Shown: piece after piece, positions 33,436-40,648 of the stretch
Numbering within the stretch: the stretch's first letter is position 1
How the letters are laid out: the number at the start of each line of letters is the position of its first letter
NCBI RefSeq assembly: GCF_900108555.1
Contig: NZ_FNWV01000008.1
Span: 113,648-174,170, forward strand
DNA length: 60,523 nucleotides
Direction: 5' to 3'
From: Ruminococcus flavefaciens
Lineage (GTDB): Bacteria; Bacillota; Clostridia; Oscillospirales; Ruminococcaceae
Made by a program: the position numbers and the translations under genes
The notes under the pieces: model-generated
Seen by the model: only the letters and a program-made list of their open reading frames with translations
What the model was told of the DNA's origin: nothing
Databases searched by the model: none

Positions 33436-34332
33436 TTATTCGTAATCGTAGCCTGCGGTGTATGTTGCCGATATCAGGCTGACGTTTTCAAATGCTTTCA
33501 AGTCGTCCTGTCGTCCGTCGAAGTACTCTTTCTGCACCTTCTCGGGCGGCATATAGGTATCTATCTGGAAACCGAGGGAGTAAAGTGCGCGTGAAACTTC
33601 ACTGTAATCGTAACCGCCGCGCATGACCTCGCCAAGTGCTTCCGTCATAAGTTCGAGCCTTTCGACTCTGCGTGGGAATTCTCCCGTTTTTATAGGATAG
33701 TCAAAGACTACCGCACTGCCCAGAGCTGAAAGCTCAGCCATTTGTCTCAGCGTATCCGTGAACACATCAAGTGTCAGATAATAGGTAACTCCAAGTATGC
33801 TGAAAAAAGTCTTTTTATTCGGGTCAAATCCTGCTGATAAGAGCTTGTCGCACATTCGCTCCTTCTCGAAATCAACAGGTACATAGTGTACATTGGAACG
33901 TAAATTCCATTCAAGCTCTTTTATTTTTTCAAGCTTGTAACGCTGTGTGTCGGGGTGATCTATCTCGAATACCTCGATATCCTCATTATCGTTGCGGAAT
34001 GAAAAAGTATCCGAGCCTGCACCGCAGATGACGTACTGGACTTTTCCGTTTTCCTTTGCGAAGTCCGCAAGCCTGCTCTCGTTGAAGTGTATCCTTGACA
34101 GCGGTATGGGAGCGAAATATTCGCTTATTATCTGCTCGGTGTCCTCACGGGAGAACTGCTGCGAGCCGTCAAGACCGCTGCTGATAAGCTCATATATACT
34201 GTCGTACTCTTCCTTGCCAAGCATATCATAGGCAAGGTAATCGTCGTATATTTTCTGGTGTGAACGGTTGGAGTGCCATGCTCTCACGAACGCACATATT
34301 TTAGCTGTAACGCTTTCTCTTTCATTGACCAT
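33436..34332 (-). CDS. Class I SAM-dependent methyltransferase, PPM1/LCMT (TIGR00027-like) family
   Basis: 298 residues. The SAM-binding strand is VQYVICGAGSDTFSFR (about 95-110) with an acidic loop at VFEIDHPDTQRYK (about 118-130), typical of leucine-carboxyl-methyltransferase-like enzymes. ATG 34332 is five bases after GGAGGT. It is preceded by a cysteine-codon leader ORF and an intrinsic terminator, and followed by mccBA. An operon of a methyltransferase with mccA/mccB recalls yrrT-mtnN-mccAB of B. subtilis, although this enzyme is of another subfamily. Substrate unknown. Confidence 0.75.
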   Translation of the reverse strand: MVNERESVTAKICAFVRAWHSNRSHQKIYDDYLAYDMLGKEEYDSIYELISSGLDGSQQFSREDTEQIISEYFAPIPLSRIHFNESRLADFAKENGKVQYVICGAGSDTFSFRNDNEDIEVFEIDHPDTQRYKLEKIKELEWNLRSNVHYVPVDFEKERMCDKLLSAGFDPNKKTFFSILGVTYYLTLDVFTDTLRQMAELSALGSAVVFDYPIKTGEFPRRVERLELMTEALGEVMRGGYDYSEVSRALYSLGFQIDTYMPPEKVQKEYFDGRQDDLKAFENVSLISATYTAGYDYE

Positions 34333-34349
34333 AGTAACCTCCGTAATAT

Positions 34350-34382
34350 AAAAAAGCGCAGAATGTATGACACATTCCACGC
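34350..34382 (-). terminator. Attenuator terminator before the methyltransferase-mccBA genes
   Basis: Minus strand GCGTGGAATGT (34382-34372) and ACATTCTGCGC (34366-34356) pair over 11 bp with two G-U pairs, followed by TTTTTT, only eight bases before the ribosome site of the next gene. The 5' arm ATGCGTGG (34384-34377) is also perfectly complementary to CCACGCAT (34460-34453) inside the leader ORF, an alternative antiterminator pairing. Confidence 0.8.
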
Positions 34383-34400
34383 ATAACAGCTTAGCCGAAC

Positions 34401-34505
34401 TTACTTAATGACATCAGAAAAAGCGCAACATCGCTGAGCATAAGTAAGCGGAATGCGTGGTGAGATAATATTACACATACAACAACACATATTATAAGTT
34501 TTCAT
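34401..34505 (-). CDS. Cysteine-rich leader peptide (34 aa), attenuator ORF
   Basis: ATG at 34505 follows AAAGGA by nine bases. The peptide begins MKTYNMCCCMCNIIS and contains RCC nearer its end, six Cys codons in 34. The stop is TAA at 34401. The TGT TGT TGT ATG TGT run lies just before CCACGCAT, the strand that can pair with the terminator arm. Ribosome stalling at cysteine codons would leave that strand free and prevent termination, the classic attenuation logic, fitting the downstream cysteine-forming enzymes. Mechanism inferred from sequence. Confidence 0.75.
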   Translation of the reverse strand: MKTYNMCCCMCNIISPRIPLTYAQRCCAFSDVIK

Positions 34506-34555
34506 GTTCAGCCGTCCTTTCTGTTAAACTCTGTATTCCTATCGGAACTATATGA

Positions 34556-34610
34556 ATTATAACATAGTTCACCTATTTTGTCAATAGGTGTAGACTATAT
34601 TCGGCAATAG
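34556..34610 (-). promoter_or_regulatory. LysR-type promoter P4 (methyltransferase-mccBA)
   Basis: CTAT-N8-ATAG (34610-34595), ten bases, TTGACA (34584-34579), 17 bases, TATAAT (34561-34556). Confidence 0.78.
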
Positions 34611-34669
34611 TTATAGAATTATCCTATTATTCTTATAGTCTTTGTAGAACTTGCGGTGGAGTGGTTAGT

Positions 34670-35140
34670 TTTTAGTGCATAGTGATTAGTGAGTAGAGAG
34701 TAGTAAGTAGTGAGTAGAAAGTAGTATTGTAGGGAACGCCGCCCTCGGCGTTCCGAGTGGTTACTGCTTAGTCTGTAGGGGAGTTCGCCCTCGGGCTCCC
34801 GTATATCCCTTACACTGCAAATAACATGATATCATGTGTAGGGGCTGCCAGCTCTGCATATAGCATTGCCAGCCAAATCACAGATTTGGGGCACTGCTTA
34901 TTTGGCAGTCCGCTTGGCTTAGCCCTTAGCCGTTAGCCATTAGCCTGTAGGGGCGGCGGATTTAATTCGGAATTCGGAATTGTAGGGGCGCATTCCGTGC
35001 GCCAGTGTATGCCTGATGATGCAAATAACATGATATCATGTGTAGGGGCTGCCTTTGGCAGTCCGCAAGCCACAATGTGAGTAACATGAGCGCACTGTAG
35101 GGGAGCCCGCCCTCGGGCTCCCGAGCCTTTAACCGTTAAC
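34670..35140. repeat. Repeat-filled intergenic stretch
   Basis: No gene. It holds TAGTGAGTAG-type simple repeats (34672-34724) and at least six TGTAGGGG palindromes, near 34733, 34770, 34838, 34946, 34981, 35040 and 35097. Some carry the GGCAGTCCGC or GGGCTCCCG second arm. A short AATTCGGAATT unit lies near 34970. A predicted 79-residue frame at 35156-35395 has no ribosome site and is rejected. Confidence 0.65.
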
Positions 35141-35273
35141 CTGTACTGTCAGATATTATCCGCCCGTGTATGCCTTACGCTGCAAGAGAGAACAATAAAA
35201 ACATTCCCTCTTCCTTCCTTGCACTATTGAATGGTTTAAATCATTAAAGTGCATTGCATAGAATATATAGTAA

Positions 35274-35305
35274 GAGGGGAAGAGGGGAAGAGGGGAAGAG
35301 GGGAA
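35274..35305. repeat. Tandem repeat, 8-bp GAGGGGAA x4
   Basis: Four perfect head-to-tail copies in intergenic DNA, a candidate slippage locus without visible function. Confidence 0.8.
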
Positions 35306-35321
35306 TGGAGAATTAGTCAGG

Positions 35322-35366
35322 TAAATAAAAAAGCCAAAGAACGAACACTCATCGCTCTTCGGCTTT
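35322..35366 (-). terminator. Terminator of the ABC transporter operon
   Basis: Minus strand AAAGCCGAAGAGCGA and TCGTTCTTTGGCTTT pair with two G-U pairs, followed by T residues. Confidence 0.8.
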
Positions 35367-35382
35367 ATCATTTTATATTTAT

Positions 35383-36303
35383 TCATCGTTTCCACCTTAA
35401 AAGTCGGTTCTGGAGCTTGTTGAAAAGGAATGTAACTGCAATTACTACAAAACCGATAACGAGAAGTCCTGTTATTGTGCGTGTATAGTCTCCGAAATCT
35501 GAATAATACTTCACATAATAGCCCATTCCATCACGCGCACCGATCATCTCGGCAGATGTAAGGAGAATAAACGATACGCTCAGACCCTGATTGCAGCCGA
35601 GGAATATCTGCTGTAATGAAGCAGGAAGTATAACTCTGAACAGCATTTCGGGCTTGCTTACGTTGAGTACCTTTGCCGAGTCGATTATCTTCTTGTCAAC
35701 TCCCAGCACACCGCTCATTGTACCTGCAAATACAGGCCAGAATGTTGCGAGGAAGATAACGAATACCGATACTGATTTGAATGTGGGGAGAAGTGCTATA
35801 CCGTAAGGTATGTAAACTATAGGCGGTATTGAGCTGAAAAACTTTGTGATGTATGTGGCAGCTCCGCCTATTCTTGCGCTCCAGCCAATGAAAAGTCCCA
35901 GAGGAACAGCTACTGCAACTGCGATAAGGAAGCCCTTGATAGTTGTACCCAGTGAGCTGATGATATTTACCCATATCTTGTCCTTATCCTCAACGAACTG
36001 GTGTATAACTTTACCCGGTGCAGGGAAAAGCAGGTCGTTCAGCACATTGTACTTAGCTGTAGCAAGTGACCATACCGAAAGGATAACGAATACAAATCCA
36101 GTAATATCAAGCAGAAGAGCAAGTGCTTCTTCTTTTTTTATGAATGGAGATACTGCAAGCACGATTACTTCAAGTCCGATAGCAAAGGTAACAAGTGAGC
36201 TTGTGAATACGTCCTTTGTGGACTTGTTCGGGAGAAGCTGTATCAGCAGCAGTATTATGAAAAGCAGGTGTGTGATACGGAGATAACGCTTTGCAAATGT
36301 CAT
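35383..36303 (-). CDS. ssuC: ABC transporter permease, sulfonate/nitrate/taurine type
   Basis: 306 residues with about seven membrane helices. The C-terminal half carries the EAA-type loop (FRVILPASLQQIFLGCNQGL) of the SsuC/TauC/NrtB family. The N-terminus has extra helices beyond the usual six, making it longer than typical SsuC. It begins with an ATGA overlap to the ATPase gene. Substrate is uncertain: sulfonates are the family default and agree with the cysteine-codon leader upstream. Aryl acids would also fit the neighbours. Confidence 0.8.
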   Translation of the reverse strand: MTFAKRYLRITHLLFIILLLIQLLPNKSTKDVFTSSLVTFAIGLEVIVLAVSPFIKKEEALALLLDITGFVFVILSVWSLATAKYNVLNDLLFPAPGKVIHQFVEDKDKIWVNIISSLGTTIKGFLIAVAVAVPLGLFIGWSARIGGAATYITKFFSSIPPIVYIPYGIALLPTFKSVSVFVIFLATFWPVFAGTMSGVLGVDKKIIDSAKVLNVSKPEMLFRVILPASLQQIFLGCNQGLSVSFILLTSAEMIGARDGMGYYVKYYSDFGDYTRTITGLLVIGFVVIAVTFLFNKLQNRLLRWKR

Positions 36304-37118
36304 AATACCACCTCATCTCCGCCGATACGCTCGGCAATATCGCTGTAAAGCAATGAGAGAAGCTTGTTTCTGAACTTGCCGTATTCATCGGTCTTAACTA
36401 AGTCATCACGTCTGCGTGGACGGTCAAAAGGTACGTTTACGACTTCGTTTACAGTACCCGGGTGAGCTGTGAGGACTACGATCTTATCGGAAAGAAGTAT
36501 AGCCTCGTCGATGTCATGAGTAACGAATACGACTGTCTTGCGAGGCTCAGAGCCGTCGCCCTCCCAGAGTTTAAGAAGAAGATCCTGTAAAATAACACGG
36601 TTCTTTGCGTCGATAGCACTGAACGGTTCGTCCATGAGAAGTATCTGTGTATCCATTGCAAGTGCTCTTGCAATAGCTGCACGCTGCTGCATACCGCCTG
36701 AAAGCTGTGAGGGATACTTGCTGCCGAAGCCTGTAAGTCCTACCTTTGTGAGGAATTCGTCAGCTATCTTAGCGCGTTCACTGCGCTTTACATCATGTCT
36801 TGACTGCTTTATGCCGAATTCTATGTTCTTTCTTGTAGTCATCCACGGGAACAGTGAATAGTGCTGGAATACTACTCCGCGCTCTGTACCTGTGCCGTGA
36901 AGTTCCTTACCGTCTATCTGTACTGTGCCGCCGGCAGGGGCATAAAGCCCCTCCAGCACACTGAGCAGAGTTGATTTACCGCAGCCGCTTGCACCGATAA
37001 CGCTTACGAACTCGCCGTCAGCAACGCCGAACGAAACGTCATGAAGTGCATTGAAGCTGCGCTTGTTTTCGATATAATTAACTGTGAGATCTTTTATCTC
37101 TATCTTATTCGTAGTCAT
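36300..37118 (-). CDS. ssuB: ABC transporter ATP-binding protein, SsuB/TauB type
   Basis: 272 residues with Walker A GASGCGKSTL (about 38-47), signature LSGGMQQRAAIARAL (about 140-154), Walker B ILLMDEPFSAID and the switch His in VFVTHDIDEA. It overlaps the binding-protein gene by 14 bases upstream and the permease by four downstream. Energises uptake of a small organic anion, probably a sulfonate. Confidence 0.88.
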   Translation of the reverse strand: MTTNKIEIKDLTVNYIENKRSFNALHDVSFGVADGEFVSVIGASGCGKSTLLSVLEGLYAPAGGTVQIDGKELHGTGTERGVVFQHYSLFPWMTTRKNIEFGIKQSRHDVKRSERAKIADEFLTKVGLTGFGSKYPSQLSGGMQQRAAIARALAMDTQILLMDEPFSAIDAKNRVILQDLLLKLWEGDGSEPRKTVVFVTHDIDEAILLSDKIVVLTAHPGTVNEVVNVPFDRPRRRDDLVKTDEYGKFRNKLLSLLYSDIAERIGGDEVVL

Positions 37119-38310
37119 TGAAATGCTCCTCTAACGATTTATAAATATCATCGGAGTTCTCAGCTAAGATACTGTTAAGTGCATTCTTGTATATCTCTGT
37201 ATTGTAATATGGTTCGATATCGTAATCGTTTGTATATCCAAGCTCTATAATAGTATCTTTAAGTGTGAGAGTACCCTGCTTGTCTGGGTCTGGGCTTGAT
37301 ACGCTGTATCCGCCGTAAACCTCTGTATCTATGAACTCCTCTTCAATGTCGATGTACTTCTTAACGTCCTTGATAGTCTTGTCATGGTCGGACTGAGTGA
37401 AGTGATAAGCCTTGATGAATGCTCTTTCAATAGCAGTATATGTATTCGGGCTGCTGCTGAGAGCTGATGTCTTGGCTACCTGACGGCAGCAAGGCTGGTT
37501 TTCAAGAGCTTTTTCATGTGCGCAGTAGTAAACTACCTTGTAGCCCTGAGACTTTGCAAGTGAAGCGTATGGCGAGTATACGGAAGCTGCGTCTATGGTA
37601 TCATTCAGAAGAGCTGCATAAGCGTCCTTCTGGCTGTCGAAGTAAACGATGTTTACCTTGTCCTTGCCTTCACCTATTTCAATACCTGCATCTTTCAGAA
37701 GTATCTGGAGCTCTGCGTCCTGTACGCTGTTCTTTACGGAAGCAACGTTTCTGCCCTTGAGTATCTCTACGCCAAGTTCGTCCTTGTCAGCGAACTGTGA
37801 CTTGATAACATAGCCGTGACCGTTTGTCATTGCTCCGCCGAATATTGAAACGTCATGTCCCTGACTCTGGAATGTAAGTGTTGGTACTGAACCAATGAAT
37901 GCAACGTCAAGCTTGTCGGACTCAAGACCGTTTACAAGCTCAGCAGCACTGGAGAACTGTGTAAGTGTAACTTTAAGTCCCTCTTCCTTGAAGTAGCCCT
38001 CCTCCTGTGCAACGAATGCAAGCAGATGAGCTGTAGAGTTGAGGTAGCCGATGTTGATGTCGGTCTTTTCGGGCTTTCCGAGAACTGCCTCTGCACTGTC
38101 GCCGCAGCAGTCAGCCACGCCGTCTTTGCAGCAATCCTTATCCTTGTCCTCACAGCAGTCCTTTGTTTCTTCGGCAGCTGATGCATCAGGCTGAACAGCT
38201 GTCTTTGCCTCTGTGTTTGTTTCAGAGCTCTGAGAGTTGTTATTGAATGCACCGCAGCCTGTAAGTAAGGAAAGAGCTGCAAGTGCGGAAACGATCTTAA
38301 ATTTATTCAT
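37105..38310 (-). CDS. ssuA: Substrate-binding lipoprotein, SsuA/NMT1-like, with Cys-pair-rich linker
   Basis: 401 residues. A lipoprotein signal ends LLTGCG. The linker contains three Cys pairs, KDCCEDKDKDCCKD and VADCCGD, and another CC (NQPCCRQ) lies in the body. Such cysteine density is odd for a sulfur-scavenging transporter. The binding fold starts at INIGYLNSTAHLLAFVAQEEG, typical of SsuA/TauA/NMT1 proteins. ATG 38310 is seven bases after AAGGTG; a GTG three codons earlier is the alternative. First gene of the operon, behind a leader ORF that ends in two Cys codons and promoter P2. Confidence 0.82.
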   Translation of the reverse strand: MNKFKIVSALAALSLLTGCGAFNNNSQSSETNTEAKTAVQPDASAAEETKDCCEDKDKDCCKDGVADCCGDSAEAVLGKPEKTDINIGYLNSTAHLLAFVAQEEGYFKEEGLKVTLTQFSSAAELVNGLESDKLDVAFIGSVPTLTFQSQGHDVSIFGGAMTNGHGYVIKSQFADKDELGVEILKGRNVASVKNSVQDAELQILLKDAGIEIGEGKDKVNIVYFDSQKDAYAALLNDTIDAASVYSPYASLAKSQGYKVVYYCAHEKALENQPCCRQVAKTSALSSSPNTYTAIERAFIKAYHFTQSDHDKTIKDVKKYIDIEEEFIDTEVYGGYSVSSPDPDKQGTLTLKDTIIELGYTNDYDIEPYYNTEIYKNALNSILAENSDDIYKSLEEHFNDYE

Positions 38311-38366
38311 ATTTATCACCTTTCAAATCTTAAATTCAAATCAAACTTATTTTATACACGAATACA

Positions 38367-38417
38367 TCAGCAACATCGCATTCGCTCCGAATTCAAAATA
38401 ATTCTGTAAATTTTCAT
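38367..38417 (-). CDS. Leader peptide MKIYRIILNSERMRCC
   Basis: ATG at 38417 follows AAGGAG by nine bases. The 16 codons end in TGT TGC then TGA. It is the first ORF after promoter P2. No strong terminator lies between it and the ssuA-like gene, so if it regulates, stalling at the last two Cys codons may act on translation or mRNA stability. Confidence 0.55.
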   Translation of the reverse strand: MKIYRIILNSERMRCC

Positions 38418-38449
38418 ATTTTCTCACTCCTTGTTTTTTCTATGTACTA

Positions 38450-38505
38450 ATCATACCATACCTATAGGTATTTGTCCAATACAAATGGGCTATTGTTATT
38501 TATAG
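38450..38505 (-). promoter_or_regulatory. LysR-type promoter P2 (ABC transporter)
   Basis: CTAT-N8-ATAG (38505-38490), ten bases, TTGGAC (38479-38474), 18 bases, TATGAT (38455-38450). The 38-base stretch up to the -35 is nearly the same as in P1. Confidence 0.8.
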
Positions 38506-38527
38506 ACAATACCTATAGCCAAACAGC

Positions 38528-38554
38528 AAAAAGCTCTCAGTAAAAACTGAGAGC
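38528..38554 (-). terminator. Terminator of sensor at 38.6 kb
   Basis: GCTCTCAGT and ACTGAGAGC pair perfectly around TTTT with a T-run on the minus strand. Confidence 0.85.
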
Positions 38555-38582
38555 CTTGCGTTATATTTACAGTTCACACTTA

Positions 38583-39869
38583 TTAATATCTGTGGTAGAA
38601 ATCCTTTGTAAGCTCATCGAGCCATTCAACGTCCTCGGGCTTGACTTCGCTGAGTTTTGCGTTCCATTCTTCCTCTGTACATTCTTCACGATCTATAGTA
38701 TAAACTTCCTTATCACCGACAACTGAGCATTGAAGCTGTGTTTGAAGTTCAAGTTCATTATTTTCATTGAGTTTAAATACCAAATAGATAGTAGGTGAGG
38801 AATTAGCTTTTATTATGACTATACCGTCTTTATTGTTATGGTGGACCCAGATATTTTCAGATTTTGTAGTGATAGCTTCATATTTATTACCTTTTAAAGC
38901 ATAAAGCTCGCATACGCTTTTTGATTTGGGATCATTTGATGTGAAATATTGTACAAACAGTTCGGGTATATCATCGCCGTTGATGTCATATTCGCAATAG
39001 AAAGCGTCGGTGATGCTGCCATTGGAATTGTCTATCAATTCCTGCAGGCACTGATTTACAAGGTCAGCGTGGGCATCGCCGTATTTCAAGCCGTCAGAGG
39101 TCAGACCGTAAGCGGTATTGCAGTTTGAGAGCTTGTCAGCAAGAGCTATGGCAGTTTCAGCATCAAAGTTTCCGTGTATCATGAAACCTGTAGACATAAT
39201 TCCATCGACTATACGTGTAGAAATACATTCACCGTCTACCCATATGGATATGGGAGTTTCTGTGCCTGCGATCTCTGAGGTAGCCTCTGCAAATAGCTGT
39301 TGACCTTCTTCGTCAAATGCTACTTGTATAGCATATTCTGATCCGTCGTTTTCGTCAAGCAAACACATTTCAGCCTTTTTAATATTACTTCCCGTTAGTA
39401 TAACAGGACTTTCGGGACTGTCGCCCTTGCGGAAAAATACTTCATGCTGCTTGATGCTGTCAATCGGAAGAGAAGCAGCTTCTTCGGTCACAGTAGCTGC
39501 TTCTGCTGTCACGGTAGTTGCTTCTTCGCTTGCAGTAGTTTCTTCTATATCCGAGCCGTTAATACTGCCATTCCTGTGCAAAAGAGCCGCACCGCCTGCG
39601 ATACCGCCAACAATAGCGATACAAGCAGCAGCGGAAGCGAATATCTTCCACATAGTCCTCGGACGGTAAGGCTCAGAACCGCTTACGGTATCCTCGTTAT
39701 GGTCTGCAATGTCATTATTATTTATATTGAACTTTCTTCTGCTCATTTCCAGTATTTTTTTCTTTTCATCGCTGCTTACAGGAGCGACTTTTTTGGAAAG
39801 AGACTCTAATTCGCTGAGTTCGGCATTTTCGATGATACCGAAATCCAATTCTTTGTTGTTGTCTTTCAT
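38583..39869 (-). CDS. Membrane sensor / putative anti-sigma factor with SecD-P1-like ectodomain
   Basis: 428 residues. The cytoplasmic part has SSDEKKKILEMSRRKF (about 32-47) and VSGSEPYRPRTMWK before one membrane helix (about 78-97). After a Thr/Glu/Ala linker, residues about 150-250 (FDEEGQQLFAEATSE, SIWVDGECISTRIV, IHGNFDAETAIALADKL) read like the P1 head of the Sec translocase subunit SecD. The C-terminal domain contains DINGDDIPELFV, an acidic loop shared with the sensor at 40.6 kb. The start is ATGA-coupled to the sigma gene. Anti-sigma role inferred from arrangement. Confidence 0.65.
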   Translation of the reverse strand: MKDNNKELDFGIIENAELSELESLSKKVAPVSSDEKKKILEMSRRKFNINNNDIADHNEDTVSGSEPYRPRTMWKIFASAAACIAIVGGIAGGAALLHRNGSINGSDIEETTASEEATTVTAEAATVTEEAASLPIDSIKQHEVFFRKGDSPESPVILTGSNIKKAEMCLLDENDGSEYAIQVAFDEEGQQLFAEATSEIAGTETPISIWVDGECISTRIVDGIMSTGFMIHGNFDAETAIALADKLSNCNTAYGLTSDGLKYGDAHADLVNQCLQELIDNSNGSITDAFYCEYDINGDDIPELFVQYFTSNDPKSKSVCELYALKGNKYEAITTKSENIWVHHNNKDGIVIIKANSSPTIYLVFKLNENNELELQTQLQCSVVGDKEVYTIDREECTEEEWNAKLSEVKPEDVEWLDELTKDFYHRY

Positions 39870-40447
39870 AATTCTGCCTCCTTCAAAGATATATCGAGTT
39901 CAGCCAGCTTATCTTTAAGCCGTCTTATGGCTCTTGAGCATCTTACCCTGACAGCGGCAGGTTCAATGGAAACAGTCTCTGCAATTTCCTTTGAATTCAA
40001 GCCGTAGTAGTATTTCTGTATAATGATAGTTGAATCGGGTTCTCCGAGCTCGTCCACCAGCCGCAGGAGAGTCCTGCGAAGTTCCGCACGTTCGGCATTA
40101 TCTGCAATATCGGTATCATCGCGGATATTGTCCGCATCACCCTCTTCCAGCGAGACAGTCCGTCCGCTTTTAGAGGTAAGGCTGTGGAACATATTTATGG
40201 ATTTCCTTATTGCAACTGTACTTATGAAGCCTTTTATACTTTCGTTCTGTTGTGAGTTCTTTGCGAAGTAAGCGAATATATCCGCGAAAACATCGCTGAC
40301 ACATTCTTCTATATCTTCCTTAGACGCACAGCTTCTCAGCTTATTGAAAACGATAGTATAAACGTAGTTGAAATACTCCTCGAACAGCATATTCTGAGCT
40401 TCCTGCGGAGATTTATCGAATAGTTTTCTGTAGTCCTTGTCTGTCAT
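39866..40447 (-). CDS. ECF-type RNA polymerase sigma factor
   Basis: 193 residues, a clear paralogue of the factor at 15.5 kb. It has SKEDIEECVSDVFADIF in region 2, the shared GEPDSTIIIQKYYYG, and helix-turn-helix IAETVSIEPAAVRVRC in region 4. ATG follows GGGGGGAT. It begins a two-gene operon with the SecD-P1-like sensor. The conserved promoter block upstream suggests autoregulation. Confidence 0.88.
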   Translation of the reverse strand: MTDKDYRKLFDKSPQEAQNMLFEEYFNYVYTIVFNKLRSCASKEDIEECVSDVFADIFAYFAKNSQQNESIKGFISTVAIRKSINMFHSLTSKSGRTVSLEEGDADNIRDDTDIADNAERAELRRTLLRLVDELGEPDSTIIIQKYYYGLNSKEIAETVSIEPAAVRVRCSRAIRRLKDKLAELDISLKEAEL

Positions 40448-40490
40448 GGCAGATCCCCCCTATATATGAAAAGTAGTTATGCGCATTTCC

Positions 40491-40538
40491 GCTTTCATAA
40501 TATATACTCAAAGAGAACAGATAAAGTGCAACAAAAAA
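40491..40538 (-). promoter_or_regulatory. Conserved 48-bp promoter block of a sigma gene
   Basis: Minus strand TTTTTTGT (40538-40531), 34 bases, GAAAGC (40496-40491), including GTTGCAC as likely -35 and GAGTATA as likely -10. Identical spacing to 15339-15386 and 42572-42525. The remaining bases to 40615 hold no gene. Confidence 0.6.
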
Positions 40539-40615
40539 TATTCTATCATATAAATAAAAATAAATCAATCATGCAGAGGCGACCATTGGCCGTCCGCATA
40601 TTGATATGATGAAAA

Positions 40616-40642
40616 CGAAAAAGGCGCACGATCGTGCGCCTT
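40616..40642 (-). terminator. Terminator of sensor at 40.6 kb
   Basis: Perfect palindrome GGCGCACGATCGTGCGCC followed on the minus strand by TTTTT. Confidence 0.85.
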
Positions 40643-40648
40643 CTCTCA

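Noticed and set aside
35156..35395. 79-residue ORF between repeats and the transporter operon
   Set aside because: No ribosome site, low-complexity SPFPSSPLPLFPS from the GAGGGGAA tandem repeat, and it overlaps the terminator.
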